The notes: generated from the sequence alone by a model not told the origin. Shown: positions 25,016 to 34,533, counted from the first letter of the stretch. The stretch is DNA of 64,000 nucleotides from GCA-002050365 sp038235165 (GCA_038235165.1 JBBSUG010000007.1:1-64000), one strand, 5' to 3'. Made by a program: numbers and translations.

Positions 25016-27184
25016 ATGAGTAAATTCAAAATAAAAAACAGTCTTTTTCTCGGCACGTTACTTGTCATTTTCGGTCTGACTTTTAACATCCGTTCTCAAA
25101 CCGTCGGTCAAGCAGATGCAGCGACGGGCTTCGCCGATGAGCAATCCGCCGCCATCCGACTGCGCGAACTTTATCAAAACCGCGACTACGAAAAAGGCTG
25201 TGAACTCGGACGTAAATTAACCGCTCAATTTCCCGGCAATATCGAATTACAGGCGTGGTTTCTCGTCAACACGGCGCGGAACGATATGAGCAAGGAAGCC
25301 GTCGCCGCCGCCGAAAAGCTGGTTGAAAATAACCGGGAAAATGCGTGGGCGTGGTTTGCCGCCGCCAACGCTTATATTCGTAATTTGCAAAAAGATGAGG
25401 CGATGAACGCCAGCCGAAAAGCACTGAAACTCAATCCCGACAATGATGATTTTATACTTCTCTATGGTTCCGCGCTGCTGATGCAGAGAAAATACGACGA
25501 AATTTACACGTTTTTGGATAAAAATTCGTCGGGTATCAAAGACCAATCACGGGTTTTGGTGATGAAGGCGGAGGCGCAGTATCGGCAGGCGGTTGACGGA
25601 GATAAAAATGAGGGGAAGATTAAATCAAGTTTCAAAACATTCGCCAAAGCATTGGAAGTGAGTCCGAATTCAGTCAACGCAAATTACGTTTACGGCGTTT
25701 ATTTGATTTACGATAATCGTTACGCCGACGCATATCTGCCGCTGAAAACCGCTGCCGCGCTGTCGCCCGAAGCCGCCGACGTCCGGCGCAATTACTGGAA
25801 GACAATTCTGAACGGACAGCCGCTGAAAAGTGAATATCGAAGAAAAAATGAAGTCGCCGCCGACATAGACAAATTTATTAAGCTGCACCCGGATTCGGTG
25901 AAAAACTTGGAAACCGTTTCAAATTTTTGCGGCGAATTTGCTTTGCCCGAAAAAAAGAACGAAATTGATGATCTTGTTCTCAAACAATTTCCGCAGTCGC
26001 TTCAAGCCGAGCGCATTTTGATCCGGCAAATCAGAAAATTCGACTACATCGGGGAAGACAAAAAGATTGACGAAAAAAAGCGGACGCAGCTCGTGCAGAT
26101 GATTCGGGATTTTATCAGCCGCCCGTCTCATTTTAACGACGACTATCTCGGCGAAGCCTATTCAAGCCTTTTTTTTCACATCAAAGACAGCAAAAACATT
26201 TCGAACGAACAGCTTTTGCAGATTGCCGGTGACATCAATAAATCACGGCAAATTACCCCTGAAAAACTGTATGCGATGATCGTTGCGGCATTTATTGACC
26301 GGAAAATGTTCCGTGAAGGCGAAAATTTCCTCAATATTGGTTTTGAAAAGGTCAATGATGAAATTGAACAGCGTAAAAACAGAACAGATGAAGAAAAGTT
26401 TAAACGCCATGCGGACGAAATGAAGGCGACTCTGCACAGCATCGCCGGCTGGCTTTTTTTTAACGAGGGACGTTTAGACAATGCCGAAAAAGAACTCGAA
26501 ACCGCCGCCGAACTCGACGCTAAAAACTACATTACATTCAACCGTTTGGGACAGGTTTACGAAGCCGAAAACAAACTCGACCGCGCCGAAGATGCGTATA
26601 TCAAAGGCTACGCTTCGTTCCCGTCGTCAAACGAACTGAACTTGAAAGCGATCAATGAACTTTACAAAAAGCGCGGTGGAACACTGGAAAACGCCGCCGC
26701 CTATTTCGAGAAAATCAATATCATCGAACGCGAAACACGCCGCGAGCGCATCATCTCCGGCAAATTGGAAGCGGCAAAAAACGTCGCGCCGTTTACATTA
26801 AAAAATCTCGACGACAAACCGGTTTCGCTGGCAGATTTGAAAGGTAAAATTGTAGTTCTCAATTTTTGGGGAACGTGGTGCGCCCCGTGCGTTCGGGAAA
26901 TGCCGGAAATGCAGGAACTTTACAAAAAATATTCAAAAGACAAAGACGTGGCGATCATTACGATCAACAATGACGATGATTTAGCAAAGGTGCAGAAGTT
27001 TATGAACGACCGAAAATTCGGCTTCCCCGTTCTGCGCGACGACCATTATCTCGACGACGCGGGTATCGGTGTTTTTCCGACAACGTGGTTTATCAGCCGC
27101 GACGGAAAAATCATCTACGAGACAAATTTCAGCGACAAACTGGTCGAAGAGTTTTCGTGGCGCATCGAGGAATTGAAAAAGTAG
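25016..27184 (+). CDS. Exported TPR protein with C-terminal TlpA-like thioredoxin domain
   Basis: The 722-residue product has an N-terminal signal peptide (SLFLGTLLVIFGLTFNIRSQ). TPR-like helical repeats fill residues about 40-570 (for example AWAWFAAANAYIRNLQKDEA and ITFNRLGQVYEAENKLDRAE). The last 130 residues are a TlpA/ResA-type thioredoxin fold with FWGTWCAPCVREMPEMQELY (CxxC at about 623-626) and the cis-Pro region GVFPTTWFI. A periplasmic thiol-disulfide role is likely, with the TPRs binding a partner. It is a stand-alone gene; the lipoprotein gene downstream is convergent. Confidence 0.85.
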   Translation: MSKFKIKNSLFLGTLLVIFGLTFNIRSQTVGQADAATGFADEQSAAIRLRELYQNRDYEKGCELGRKLTAQFPGNIELQAWFLVNTARNDMSKEAVAAAEKLVENNRENAWAWFAAANAYIRNLQKDEAMNASRKALKLNPDNDDFILLYGSALLMQRKYDEIYTFLDKNSSGIKDQSRVLVMKAEAQYRQAVDGDKNEGKIKSSFKTFAKALEVSPNSVNANYVYGVYLIYDNRYADAYLPLKTAAALSPEAADVRRNYWKTILNGQPLKSEYRRKNEVAADIDKFIKLHPDSVKNLETVSNFCGEFALPEKKNEIDDLVLKQFPQSLQAERILIRQIRKFDYIGEDKKIDEKKRTQLVQMIRDFISRPSHFNDDYLGEAYSSLFFHIKDSKNISNEQLLQIAGDINKSRQITPEKLYAMIVAAFIDRKMFREGENFLNIGFEKVNDEIEQRKNRTDEEKFKRHADEMKATLHSIAGWLFFNEGRLDNAEKELETAAELDAKNYITFNRLGQVYEAENKLDRAEDAYIKGYASFPSSNELNLKAINELYKKRGGTLENAAAYFEKINIIERETRRERIISGKLEAAKNVAPFTLKNLDDKPVSLADLKGKIVVLNFWGTWCAPCVREMPEMQELYKKYSKDKDVAIITINNDDDLAKVQKFMNDRKFGFPVLRDDHYLDDAGIGVFPTTWFISRDGKIIYETNFSDKLVEEFSWRIEELKK

Positions 27185-27237
27185 AACTTTTTTATCGGCA
27201 ATTGTCAGTTCAAGATTACTTTCATTTTCCCTGAACA

Positions 27238-27894
27238 TTATTCCTGACAGGTCAGCAGATAGTCAATACGATCAACTTTTTGACTGTTTCCACTTAACGA
27301 TATAAACATTCCCAACTGCGGATAGACGAGCTTTGACGGCATTTCGTTTTTTTTCGCTGAGTCTTTTTCCCGTGTGGAATCAATTGCGGAACAGGCGTTA
27401 TCGTTCGAGCCGAGTTCAATAAAGCTATTTCCGTATTTTTTGATGATGACCTCTTTTGACAACGGTTCTTTCGGATTGAGAGAAATAGCCCTGACGATTT
27501 TATCGCGTTCACCGTATAAAACAGTGATTCCGCCGTCAAATATCTCAATGTCTCGATGTTCCAGCATCAAGCGTTTGCCGCCGTGGCTTTTTATTTCCTT
27601 CTGAACATCTTCTTCTTCGGCTTCGATTTGCTCCTCGCCTTCCCAAACCGGTTTGCCGAATTTTTCGATCACGTCTTTTCGAGTAGATTTGCCTATCTCG
27701 ATTTCTTCGTAATTTCCCGGAATCCATTCGCCGATTTCGCCGGTTTTCTGCGGTTTTGCCGTCTGAGAAGTTTCTACTTTCGGAGCAACGGTAATTTGAG
27801 TTTGAGCGGAACGACAGCCTAAAAAGCAAACAAAAATAATCGTAAAAGCGACAATGCAAACATTTCTACCAAATGCTTCTACTGAAATTTTCAT
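27238..27894 (-). CDS. Putative lipoprotein with a BamE-like segment
   Basis: The 218-residue product starts at the ATG at 27894, supported by GGAG upstream; a frame to 27909 adds five residues. The N-terminus (VAFTIIFVCFLGCRSAQTQ) has a lipobox with the modified cysteine at about 28. The segment IEIGKSTRKDVIEKFGKPVW resembles the start of the BamE/SmpA fold, which often occurs in small envelope lipoproteins. The C-terminal half has no recognised family. Four cysteines besides the lipobox do not form a clear motif. It is upstream of the decayed M23 gene's end and convergent with the TlpA gene. Confidence 0.65.
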   Translation of the reverse strand: MKISVEAFGRNVCIVAFTIIFVCFLGCRSAQTQITVAPKVETSQTAKPQKTGEIGEWIPGNYEEIEIGKSTRKDVIEKFGKPVWEGEEQIEAEEEDVQKEIKSHGGKRLMLEHRDIEIFDGGITVLYGERDKIVRAISLNPKEPLSKEVIIKKYGNSFIELGSNDNACSAIDSTREKDSAKKNEMPSKLVYPQLGMFISLSGNSQKVDRIDYLLTCQE

Positions 27895-27980
27895 AATATT
27901 TCTCCACATCGCTGAACTAATTATTACCCTTGTTTCCCGTCAACACGCATTCATTCAGATACCTTACCGGATTTCTCCAT

Positions 27981-28620
27981 TCAGGACATTGGAACGCAGT
28001 ATCTGACAATAGTGCTGACTCCGAAGTGAACGTGATCCTCTGTTCCCAATTGATCGGCAGGCACATTTCCGGTTCTTCCGGCATAACCGAGCAATTGACC
28101 TTCAGTCACTATCAAACGCGGATTTTTTACTTCGATTCCGGGAGCAAAAGAATCAAGATGCGCGTAGTGTGTGAAGATTTCGTCACTGTGTTTCAAAATA
28201 ACCCTGTTACCCATCCATCCCGGAGGGTCTGGTTATTTCTTCAACCACTCCATCTCGGCAGACATATATCGAAGTTCTGACCGGCACACGAATGTCAATT
28301 GCATCGTATTTTTTATAAGACCGCCCTTTAAAGTTACGGTCTCCACCTTCTCTAGGTCGGAGTTCGCCTAAGATACCGTAAGAAGCAGGATTAATTCGAG
28401 GTGTTCTCAAAAAACGTCGCTTTTGTTGTATTTGATAATCGCCTTGATTACCAGTCCCGTTTGATTGTCAACCGTTTCCCGATTCCGAGAGTGCATAAGC
28501 AGCATCGAAAAGATTTGTTCCGTAATTATTCTGCGCCCGGATAAGCATCTATTGAATAATCGTGACATCCGGCGGTGAGCTTCTGCCGCCTAAACCGACA
28601 CTGTTGGTGATAAAAGCCAT
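27981..28620 (-). pseudogene. Decayed M23 (lysostaphin-type) peptidase gene
   Basis: From the ATG at 28620 the frame reads MAFITNSVGLGGRSSPPDV, a start common to exported or phage-tail-like peptidoglycan hydrolases. It meets TAG about 70 nt in, then TGA about 150 nt in, and shifts frame near 28215. The later part is M23: YDAIDIRVPVRTSIYVCRDG in one frame and ILKHSDEIFTHYAHLDSF, GYAGRTGNVPADQLG and DHVHFG in the next. The zinc-binding HxH and the active YAH are retained but split across frames. Two stops plus a frameshift mean it is not expressed as a full enzyme. The stops could have arisen by single C-to-T changes. No intact copy is seen nearby. Confidence 0.8.
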
Positions 28621-28761
28621 AATCTGAGCCTCCCCACCTAAAATTGTGATAAAAAATTAACCTCAGCGTAGGCTTAATTTCGGGTAATGTCAATAAAATC
28701 TCGAGTCGGCGCGACCCTTGTTAATGTTTGAAGATGCAGAAAATATCGGTCACAAAAACAA

Positions 28762-28796
28762 AAGACTTCGCATCTTTAGAACGCGAAGTCTTTTTG
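28762..28796. terminator. Terminator hairpin
   Basis: AAGACTTCGC pairs with GCGAAGTCTT around a short loop, followed on the plus strand by TTTT and preceded by an A run. It lies downstream of the 28814 gene. Confidence 0.65.
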
Positions 28797-28813
28797 AAAA
28801 TTATCAAGCGAAA

Positions 28814-29731
28814 TTATTTGTTGTCGAAAAGGTATTCGGCTTTATCCGTCGCGCCGAACGAAAATGATGTATCGGCGGATAAATTTTGCGCCGGTTTGTA
28901 GGTTTCGTCAAACATCACCCACAAATTCCACTTGCCGCCCCAACCTAAAACCGGTTTGTTAGAAACAAATTTGTAATCTACGCCTGCATAATTGAAAGTG
29001 ATGGTTTTGTCGTCAATCGAGCCGATTCTTTGAAATCCGCCAGTCGTCTGTTCGATTGGGGAAAAAATGAAACGCCCTTTGTTCGGAAAATAAATCCACA
29101 GCACCGAACCGGACATTCCGCCGCCGCCGAATTTTACTTTTTCGCCGCCAACGTAAACGTCAAATCCGAGCAGCGACATCTGTACATCATTGATCGTAAA
29201 ATCTTTCGGTTTTCCGCTGTCGAAGGTGTATTTAAAATCTTTCGGTACGCCCTGTGAAATTTTGATCGAATCGGAGATTTTTTCCTTAGTTTGCGGGTTT
29301 TCGAGAATATCTAAAACAATCGTGTCACCACTTTGAATCGTAATTTTGCCCGGATATTTGGGCAGTGAACGCGCCGAAAAATCTTTTACGCCGCCCATTC
29401 GCGTGACTACTGACTCTATATCTTTCATCGTCAGCGGATTAACCGAAACATCAAATTGTTTCGCGTCGCTGGAAGCAAAAATCTCCAAATCGTAACCGAA
29501 ATAGATTTTGCTTTTCCGATCAATCATCACGCGGTGAATAATGTTTCGGTCGGTTGACGACGAAGTATAAATGTTTGAAAAATTTTGATTTTCACCATTC
29601 TGCGTTGTATTGATGACGACCGAAATACCGTTGGAAAAACTGATTTGTCCCTGTTGCGCGGCGGCGTTTTGAAGTAATCCGCCAACTAATAATATAATCG
29701 TAAAAATATAAGCAAAGTGTTTATTTTTCAT
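28814..29731 (-). CDS. Exported protein, third gene of the ECF sigma operon
   Basis: The 305-residue product begins at the ATG at 29731, with AAAGGAG upstream, and has a signal peptide (IILLVGGLLQNAAAQQ). The mature chain is beta-rich, with blocks such as GKITIQSGDTIVLDILENP and GGMSGSVLWIYFPNKGRF and no cysteines. No family is recognised. The start overlaps the end of the anti-sigma gene by 11 nt, so it is translationally coupled to it. This suggests that it is an envelope component in the ECF system's output or sensing branch; that is inference. Confidence 0.7.
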   Translation of the reverse strand: MKNKHFAYIFTIILLVGGLLQNAAAQQGQISFSNGISVVINTTQNGENQNFSNIYTSSSTDRNIIHRVMIDRKSKIYFGYDLEIFASSDAKQFDVSVNPLTMKDIESVVTRMGGVKDFSARSLPKYPGKITIQSGDTIVLDILENPQTKEKISDSIKISQGVPKDFKYTFDSGKPKDFTINDVQMSLLGFDVYVGGEKVKFGGGGMSGSVLWIYFPNKGRFIFSPIEQTTGGFQRIGSIDDKTITFNYAGVDYKFVSNKPVLGWGGKWNLWVMFDETYKPAQNLSADTSFSFGATDKAEYLFDNK

Positions 29732-30464
29732 TTTGTTCTCCTTTAATTACCTGTGGTTTCAAGTCGGAAACGATTTGAAACCCTTTTAAATTGATCTGTG
29801 TTGAATACCGGTTATCTCTGAGCCGACTGATGACCGCAAGATTTTCTTTACCGAATGGCGGAAAACCGTTTTTCACATCATTTTTTTTCGCGTCTTCCAC
29901 CGTGATGTTTTTATAAATTATGCGCGTGACGATTTTCTCCTTCACGACTGGAACTTCGACAATTTTTTCCCGAATAACCGGAACTTCGACATACTTGATT
30001 TGAACCGGATTTTCATCTTTCAGCGGGGTAAGTTGCGCTGATTTCGTCGCCGTCAAAGTATTATTTTCCGTCACTGGCGGCATCATCACAATTTTTTCGC
30101 CAACTGACATTCTGCCGATTTGAAATGCCGAAATTGTCGCTAAAGTGAATAAAACAAACGCTGCCGCGAAAGCAAAGCGCGGAATGCCGAACCAGCCGAT
30201 TTTTTCTGTTTGCGGCTCCGGTGCGATGTTTTTCCGGCGTTCTTTTTCGTGACGATTTTGAAACGCGCTCAACAATTTCTCGCCGAGATGCGGCGGCGCA
30301 GACACGGCAAAAGTTTGCTTCATCGCGCCGCTGATTGCACCGAGATTTTCAAACATTATTCGGCAGGAAACACAGTTTTCCAAATGCGTTTCAATTTCTT
30401 TTGACGATGCGATTTCGCCGTCGAAAAAAGCGTCCAGATTTTTTTCTGCATCAATGCACTTCAT
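29721..30464 (-). CDS. Anti-sigma factor with zinc-binding N-terminus
   Basis: The 247-residue product uses the ATG at 30464, with AAGGA upstream; it overlaps the sigma gene end by 14 nt. The N-terminal zf-HC2-like domain holds MKCIDAEKNLDAFFDGEI then HLENCVSCRIMF, with the H-x3-C-x2-C zinc pattern. One transmembrane helix (FAFAAAFVLFTLATISAFQI) lies at about 105-125. The outer part has the repeat VEVPVIREKIVEVPVVKEKI. The gene is coupled to both neighbours. It likely sequesters the ECF sigma factor at the membrane until a signal arrives. Confidence 0.85.
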   Translation of the reverse strand: MKCIDAEKNLDAFFDGEIASSKEIETHLENCVSCRIMFENLGAISGAMKQTFAVSAPPHLGEKLLSAFQNRHEKERRKNIAPEPQTEKIGWFGIPRFAFAAAFVLFTLATISAFQIGRMSVGEKIVMMPPVTENNTLTATKSAQLTPLKDENPVQIKYVEVPVIREKIVEVPVVKEKIVTRIIYKNITVEDAKKNDVKNGFPPFGKENLAVISRLRDNRYSTQINLKGFQIVSDLKPQVIKGEQNEK

Positions 30465-31152
30465 AATATTTTTCCTTTTCGTCCGCCAGATACGGCGCGA
30501 GTTCCCGCGCCAAATTTCGCCGCGCCCGATACAGACGGCTTTTGACAACGCCGATGTCGGTTTCCGTGATGACGGCGATTTCTTCGTAAGTCAAATCTTC
30601 CGTTTCGCGCAAAATCAAAACTTCCCGCTGCAGCGGCGCAAGTTTGGCGACGCATTCGGCAATTTTGGCGGAAACTTCTTTGTCCAGTAAAATTTTCAGC
30701 GGCGAATGCCCGTTGTGATTCGTAAAATTTTCAACATCTTTAACTTCAAAATCAGTCGTTTCAAGCCGCGTTCCGCTCTTTTTCAAAAAATTGAACACCC
30801 GGTTTCGCGCCACGCCGCACAAAAAAGAAAATAGCGAACCGCATTGCGCGTCATATTTTTCGGGATGTTCGACAAAAAACATAAAAACTTCCTGCGTGAT
30901 GTCTTCAGCGGCGAAACTTTTATTCGTCATTCGATAAGTGAAACCGTAAATTGAGTCGCCCAGCATATCGTAAATTTCGCTGAACGCCGCCGCATCTCCT
31001 TTGGCGGCTTTTTCTATCAAATGTTGTTCGATTTCTCTTCTCAATTTTTGCCGGTGAATAAAAGCGTTTTTGTTTTTCTCAATAACTATTTTCCCGAAAA
31101 TCGAAAAAGTTACGGTTGTTTTTACAAAAAAATTAATTTGTTTAATTTCCAA
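30451..31152 (-). CDS. ECF sigma factor (sigma-70 family)
   Basis: Region 2 is clear: FSEIYDMLGDSIYGFTYRMT, FAAEDITQEVFMFFVEHPEK and LFSFLCGVARNRVFNFLKK. Region 4 is LAPLQREVLILRETEDLTYE followed by the helix-turn-helix IAVITETDIGVVKSRLYRARR. As drawn from the ATG at 31152 it has 233 residues, but the first 36 are unlike the family and a TTG at 31044 would start LRREIEQHLI directly; the start is uncertain. It forms an operon with the anti-sigma gene (14-nt overlap) and the exported protein, and is divergent from the acyltransferase gene. Confidence 0.9.
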   Translation of the reverse strand: MEIKQINFFVKTTVTFSIFGKIVIEKNKNAFIHRQKLRREIEQHLIEKAAKGDAAAFSEIYDMLGDSIYGFTYRMTNKSFAAEDITQEVFMFFVEHPEKYDAQCGSLFSFLCGVARNRVFNFLKKSGTRLETTDFEVKDVENFTNHNGHSPLKILLDKEVSAKIAECVAKLAPLQREVLILRETEDLTYEEIAVITETDIGVVKSRLYRARRNLARELAPYLADEKEKYYEVH

Positions 31153-31195
31153 CGAGCATAAACTAAAATTTATAAAAGTGAATTATAATTTTCGC

Positions 31196-31834
31196 GTGAA
31201 TACCGAACCAATCAAATATCCGCCGACTTTTGTCGTCAGAGCGGTACAGCTTGCCGGACTTTTTATCAGTAAAATTCTGTGGCGGATGGAGTTTCAAGAT
31301 TTGGAAAACATTCCGCAAAATCTTGAGGGCGGTTTGATCGTCGTCGCCAATCATCAAACTTATTTTGACCCGTTCTGGGTTTGTTTCAAAATAAAGCGCA
31401 AATTTCGTTTTATGGCTTGGGATAAGGCTTTTAATTGGATTTTAATCGGCAGGTTTATCCGTTATCTCGGCGCATTTCCGGTCAGTTTGGAGCGCGGCGG
31501 CACGGTTAAAACACTCAAGCAAACTCTCGCGGCACTGCGCGGCGGCGCGACGCTGGTGATTTTTCCCGAAGGTTCGCGCGGTTTTTCCGACGGCAAAATG
31601 CTGGAATTCAAAACGGGCGCGGCGCGGCTGGCAATCGAAGCGAACGTGCCGATTTTGCCGGTCACGGTGCGCGGCGCAAATCGCGTTTGGGCGCAGGATA
31701 TAAAGTTCCCGCACTTCGGCAAAAAAGTCGAAATCATTTATCATCCGCTGTTGGAAATTGAACGATTGAAAGAGTTTAACGACATCGAAGAAATAACCGC
31801 ACATCTTGTTACTGTCATCAATTCAAAAATTTGA
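31196..31834 (+). CDS. 1-acyl-sn-glycerol-3-phosphate acyltransferase (PlsC family)
   Basis: The enzyme adds the second acyl chain in phospholipid synthesis, at the inner membrane. The product has 213 residues from a GTG at 31196 (MNTEPIKYPPTFVVRAVQ). The HX4D motif is NHQTYFD and the second substrate motif is FPEGSRG, with GAARLAIEANVPILPVTVRG following. An ATG further upstream at 31070 would add a divergent 42-residue tail and overlap the promoter region of the ECF operon. No strong ribosome site is seen. The P450 gene follows after a small gap. Confidence 0.88.
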   Translation: MNTEPIKYPPTFVVRAVQLAGLFISKILWRMEFQDLENIPQNLEGGLIVVANHQTYFDPFWVCFKIKRKFRFMAWDKAFNWILIGRFIRYLGAFPVSLERGGTVKTLKQTLAALRGGATLVIFPEGSRGFSDGKMLEFKTGAARLAIEANVPILPVTVRGANRVWAQDIKFPHFGKKVEIIYHPLLEIERLKEFNDIEEITAHLVTVINSKI

Positions 31835-31875
31835 TCGCTAGATGCTTAAAATCAATCCAATATGAATTTTTAGAT

Positions 31876-31881
31876 TATAAT
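31876..31881 (+). promoter_or_regulatory. -10 element of a possibly leaderless P450 transcript
   Basis: TATAAT lies 8 nt before the ATG at 31890, so the transcript would start at or next to the start codon. No ribosome-binding sequence precedes the ATG. Confidence 0.4.
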
Positions 31882-31889
31882 ATCGAATT

Positions 31890-33245
31890 ATGAAAGCGAT
31901 TGTTGAAAAAAATCTACCCAAAATGCCGCCGACCGTCAAAACAGATTTTATCGGCGGACATCTGCGCTCGTTTCGCAAACGTCCGACCGAATTTCTGACG
32001 CGCCTGTCAAAACTCGGCGACGTTTCGACGTTTCGGCTCGCCGGAGCGCAGGCGTTTTTGCTCAATCACCCGGATTTGATTCGAGATTTGCTCGTCACCA
32101 GTCATTCAAAATTCGTCAAAGGGCGCGCTCTGCAACGCGCAAAAGGTCTTTTGGGCGAAGGACTTTTGACGAGCGAACACGAATTTCATCTGCGTCAGCG
32201 GCGAATGATTCAACCGGCGTTTCATCGTAATCGGATCAACGATTATGCTGTTTCGATGATCGAATTCGGGACGCGAATGGCGGACGAATGGCAAGACGGC
32301 GACGTGCGCGATTTTGACAAAGAAATGATGCGTTTGACGTTGTGGATTGTCGGGAAAACGCTTTTTAATGCGAACGTCGAAGACGAAGCGATGCAGGTCG
32401 GCGAGGCGATGAACACAATCGTTTCGATGTTTAATTTTATGCTTTTTCCGTTTTCCGAACTGCTCGAAAAACTGCCTTTGCCGCCGATCAAAAGATTGAG
32501 AAACGCCCGGAAAACGTTGGACGAAGTGATGTACAAAATCATTAACGAACGGCGCAAATCCGGCGAAGACAAAGGTGATTTGCTTTCGACGCTTTTGACG
32601 GCGCAGGACGAAGAAACCGGCGGCGCAATGACCGACGAACAAGTGCGCGACGAATGTCTGACGCTATTTCTCGCCGGACACGAAACGACAGCGAATGCGC
32701 TGACGTGGACGTTTTATTTGTTGTCGCAAAACCCTGAAAGCGAACGAAAATTTCACGCCGAATTAGACGAAGTTTTAAGCGATAAAATTTTAACACCCGA
32801 AGATTATCCGCGTTTGAAATACACCGAATGTATTCTCGCCGAATCAATGCGCCTGTTTCCGCCCGCGTGGACGCTCGGCAGACTGGCGACCGAGGCGCAC
32901 GAGTTTAACGGTTTTCAAATTCCGCCGAAATCGCTCGTTCTGGCGAGTCAATATGTGATGCACCGCGACCCGCGTTTTTGGGAAAATGCCGACGAATTCA
33001 TTCCCGAACGCTGGGAAAAAACACCGATCAAAGAAGCCGGCAACAAATTTATCTACTTCCCGTTCAGCAAAGGCGTGCGAAGTTGCATCGGCGAAGGTTT
33101 CGCGTGGATGGAAGGCGTGCTTTTGCTGGCAGTTTTGGGAAGAAAGTGGAAATTGAGCTTGATGCCCGAACAAAAAATCGCGCTTAATCCGCTGATTACT
33201 TTGCGCCCGAAATACGGGATGAAAATGCAGATTGAAAAAAGATAA
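31890..33245 (+). CDS. Cytochrome P450
   Basis: The 451-residue length is typical. Landmarks: I-helix LFLAGHETTANALTW with the acid-alcohol pair Glu-Thr, K-helix ESMRLFPPAW with ExxR, and the heme loop FPFSKGVRSCIGEGFA with its cysteine ligand. It resembles bacterial and archaeal P450s of the CYP102/CYP4-like clade. No ferredoxin or reductase gene is next to it, so electron donors and substrate are unknown. The start has no ribosome site and a TATAAT just upstream. A palindrome follows the gene. Confidence 0.95.
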   Translation: MKAIVEKNLPKMPPTVKTDFIGGHLRSFRKRPTEFLTRLSKLGDVSTFRLAGAQAFLLNHPDLIRDLLVTSHSKFVKGRALQRAKGLLGEGLLTSEHEFHLRQRRMIQPAFHRNRINDYAVSMIEFGTRMADEWQDGDVRDFDKEMMRLTLWIVGKTLFNANVEDEAMQVGEAMNTIVSMFNFMLFPFSELLEKLPLPPIKRLRNARKTLDEVMYKIINERRKSGEDKGDLLSTLLTAQDEETGGAMTDEQVRDECLTLFLAGHETTANALTWTFYLLSQNPESERKFHAELDEVLSDKILTPEDYPRLKYTECILAESMRLFPPAWTLGRLATEAHEFNGFQIPPKSLVLASQYVMHRDPRFWENADEFIPERWEKTPIKEAGNKFIYFPFSKGVRSCIGEGFAWMEGVLLLAVLGRKWKLSLMPEQKIALNPLITLRPKYGMKMQIEKR

Positions 33246-33246
33246 T

Positions 33247-33377
33247 TTAGCCACGAACAAACACGAAAAATACACGAAACTTTAAGAAATTAAAGAACAC
33301 TATCAAAGATAATTTGAACTTTTAGGATATTTGGTTTTGATTTATTTCGTGAATTTTCGTGTTTGTTTGTGGCTAAA
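33247..33377. repeat. Palindromic intergenic repeat (TTAGCCACGAA family)
   Basis: Left arm TTAGCCACGAACAAACACGA and right arm TCGTGTTTGTTTGTGGCTAA pair, with inner ACACGAAA and TTTCGTG segments. Same family as 16732-16812. It follows the P450 stop. Confidence 0.75.
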
Positions 33378-33481
33378 ATTTCCCGAACCGATTTGCGAAA
33401 TTTATCGTAAAGGTTTATGTTGAGAATGTAGCCGCGCAGGAAGCGGGGCGAAAATTTAGAACACGGAGAGTGTTAGTAAAA

Positions 33482-34531
33482 ATGAATAAGAAATATGATT
33501 TCGGAATCGTCATCGGACGGTTTCAGCCATTCCATTTAACCCATCAAAAACTAATCGAACACAGTTTGAATTTAGCCGAAAAGATCATCGTGATTCTCGG
33601 TTCGGCGCGAAGTGCGCCCGACGTGAAAAATCCGTTTACGCCGCAGATGCGCGAGGAAATTATTCGCGCTTGTTTTCCGAATGAAAACGAGCGTTTGATT
33701 TTTCGCGCCGTGCGTGATTATCCGTATAACGATCACGTTTGGACGGCGGAAATTCAAAACATCGTCGGCGAAATCGTCGAAGAAAATCAAACGGAACACG
33801 CGAAAATCGCCGTCGTCGGATTTTTCAAAGACAAAAGTTCGTATTATCTGAACCTTTTTCCGCAGTGGAATTTTGAGGAATTTTACACCGCCGACAAAAA
33901 ACTTTTAAGCATCAGCGCGACGAAAGTGCGCGAAAGTTTTTTTACGGAAAACGACGTTTGGCGCGAGCTTGTGCCGAAAATTGTGGAAACTTATTTGAAT
34001 GTTTTCAAAACGACGGAATTTTTCCCGCATCTGCAAAACGAATTCGCGTATCTGCGAAAATATAAAGAAGACACAAAATTTGTCGGCGTTCCGTTCGCGC
34101 CGGTTTTCATCACGACCGATGCTGTCGTCGTGCAAAGCGGTCACGTTCTCGTCATCCGGCGCGGATTTCAACCCGGAAAAGGACTTCTCGCGCTTCCCGG
34201 CGGATTTCTCGCGCCCGACGCGACGCTCGAAGATTCGATGATTCGTGAATTAAAGGAAGAAACACAAATCAAAGTTCCGGCGCAGGTTTTGCGCGGCAGC
34301 ATCAAAAATTCTCGCGCCTTCGATTATCCCGAACGCTCGCAACGCGGTCGGACGATAACTTTTGCGTATCACATTGAACTCGAATCAAACTTAAAAGACG
34401 GCTTGCCGCGCGTCAAAGGCGGCGACGACGCGGCAAAAGCGTTCTGGCTGCCGCTGTCGGCGTTGGGCGAAAAGGAAGATGAATTTTTTGAAGATCATCT
34501 TTCGATAATTCGATATTTTTTGGGTTTATAA
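33482..34531 (+). CDS. nadM: Bifunctional NMN adenylyltransferase / Nudix hydrolase
   Basis: The N-terminal half is an NadM-type nucleotidyltransferase: YDFGIVIGRFQPFHLTHQKL with the HxxH-type nucleotide motif, then LSISATKVRESF. It makes NAD from NMN and ATP. The C-terminal half is a Nudix domain with the box GGFLAPDATLEDSMIRELKEE and GDDA near the end, typical of ADP-ribose pyrophosphatase. The 349-residue product starts at the ATG at 33482, with GGAG upstream; a GTG at 33470 is possible. It is first of a cluster: the AT-rich gene starts 2 nt after its stop and NAMPT follows. Confidence 0.93.
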   Translation: MNKKYDFGIVIGRFQPFHLTHQKLIEHSLNLAEKIIVILGSARSAPDVKNPFTPQMREEIIRACFPNENERLIFRAVRDYPYNDHVWTAEIQNIVGEIVEENQTEHAKIAVVGFFKDKSSYYLNLFPQWNFEEFYTADKKLLSISATKVRESFFTENDVWRELVPKIVETYLNVFKTTEFFPHLQNEFAYLRKYKEDTKFVGVPFAPVFITTDAVVVQSGHVLVIRRGFQPGKGLLALPGGFLAPDATLEDSMIRELKEETQIKVPAQVLRGSIKNSRAFDYPERSQRGRTITFAYHIELESNLKDGLPRVKGGDDAAKAFWLPLSALGEKEDEFFEDHLSIIRYFLGL

Positions 34532-34533
34532 TT

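Noticed and set aside
31838..32065. 75-codon minus-strand frame before the P450 gene
   Set aside because: Shadow of the P450 start and promoter region with no ribosome site.
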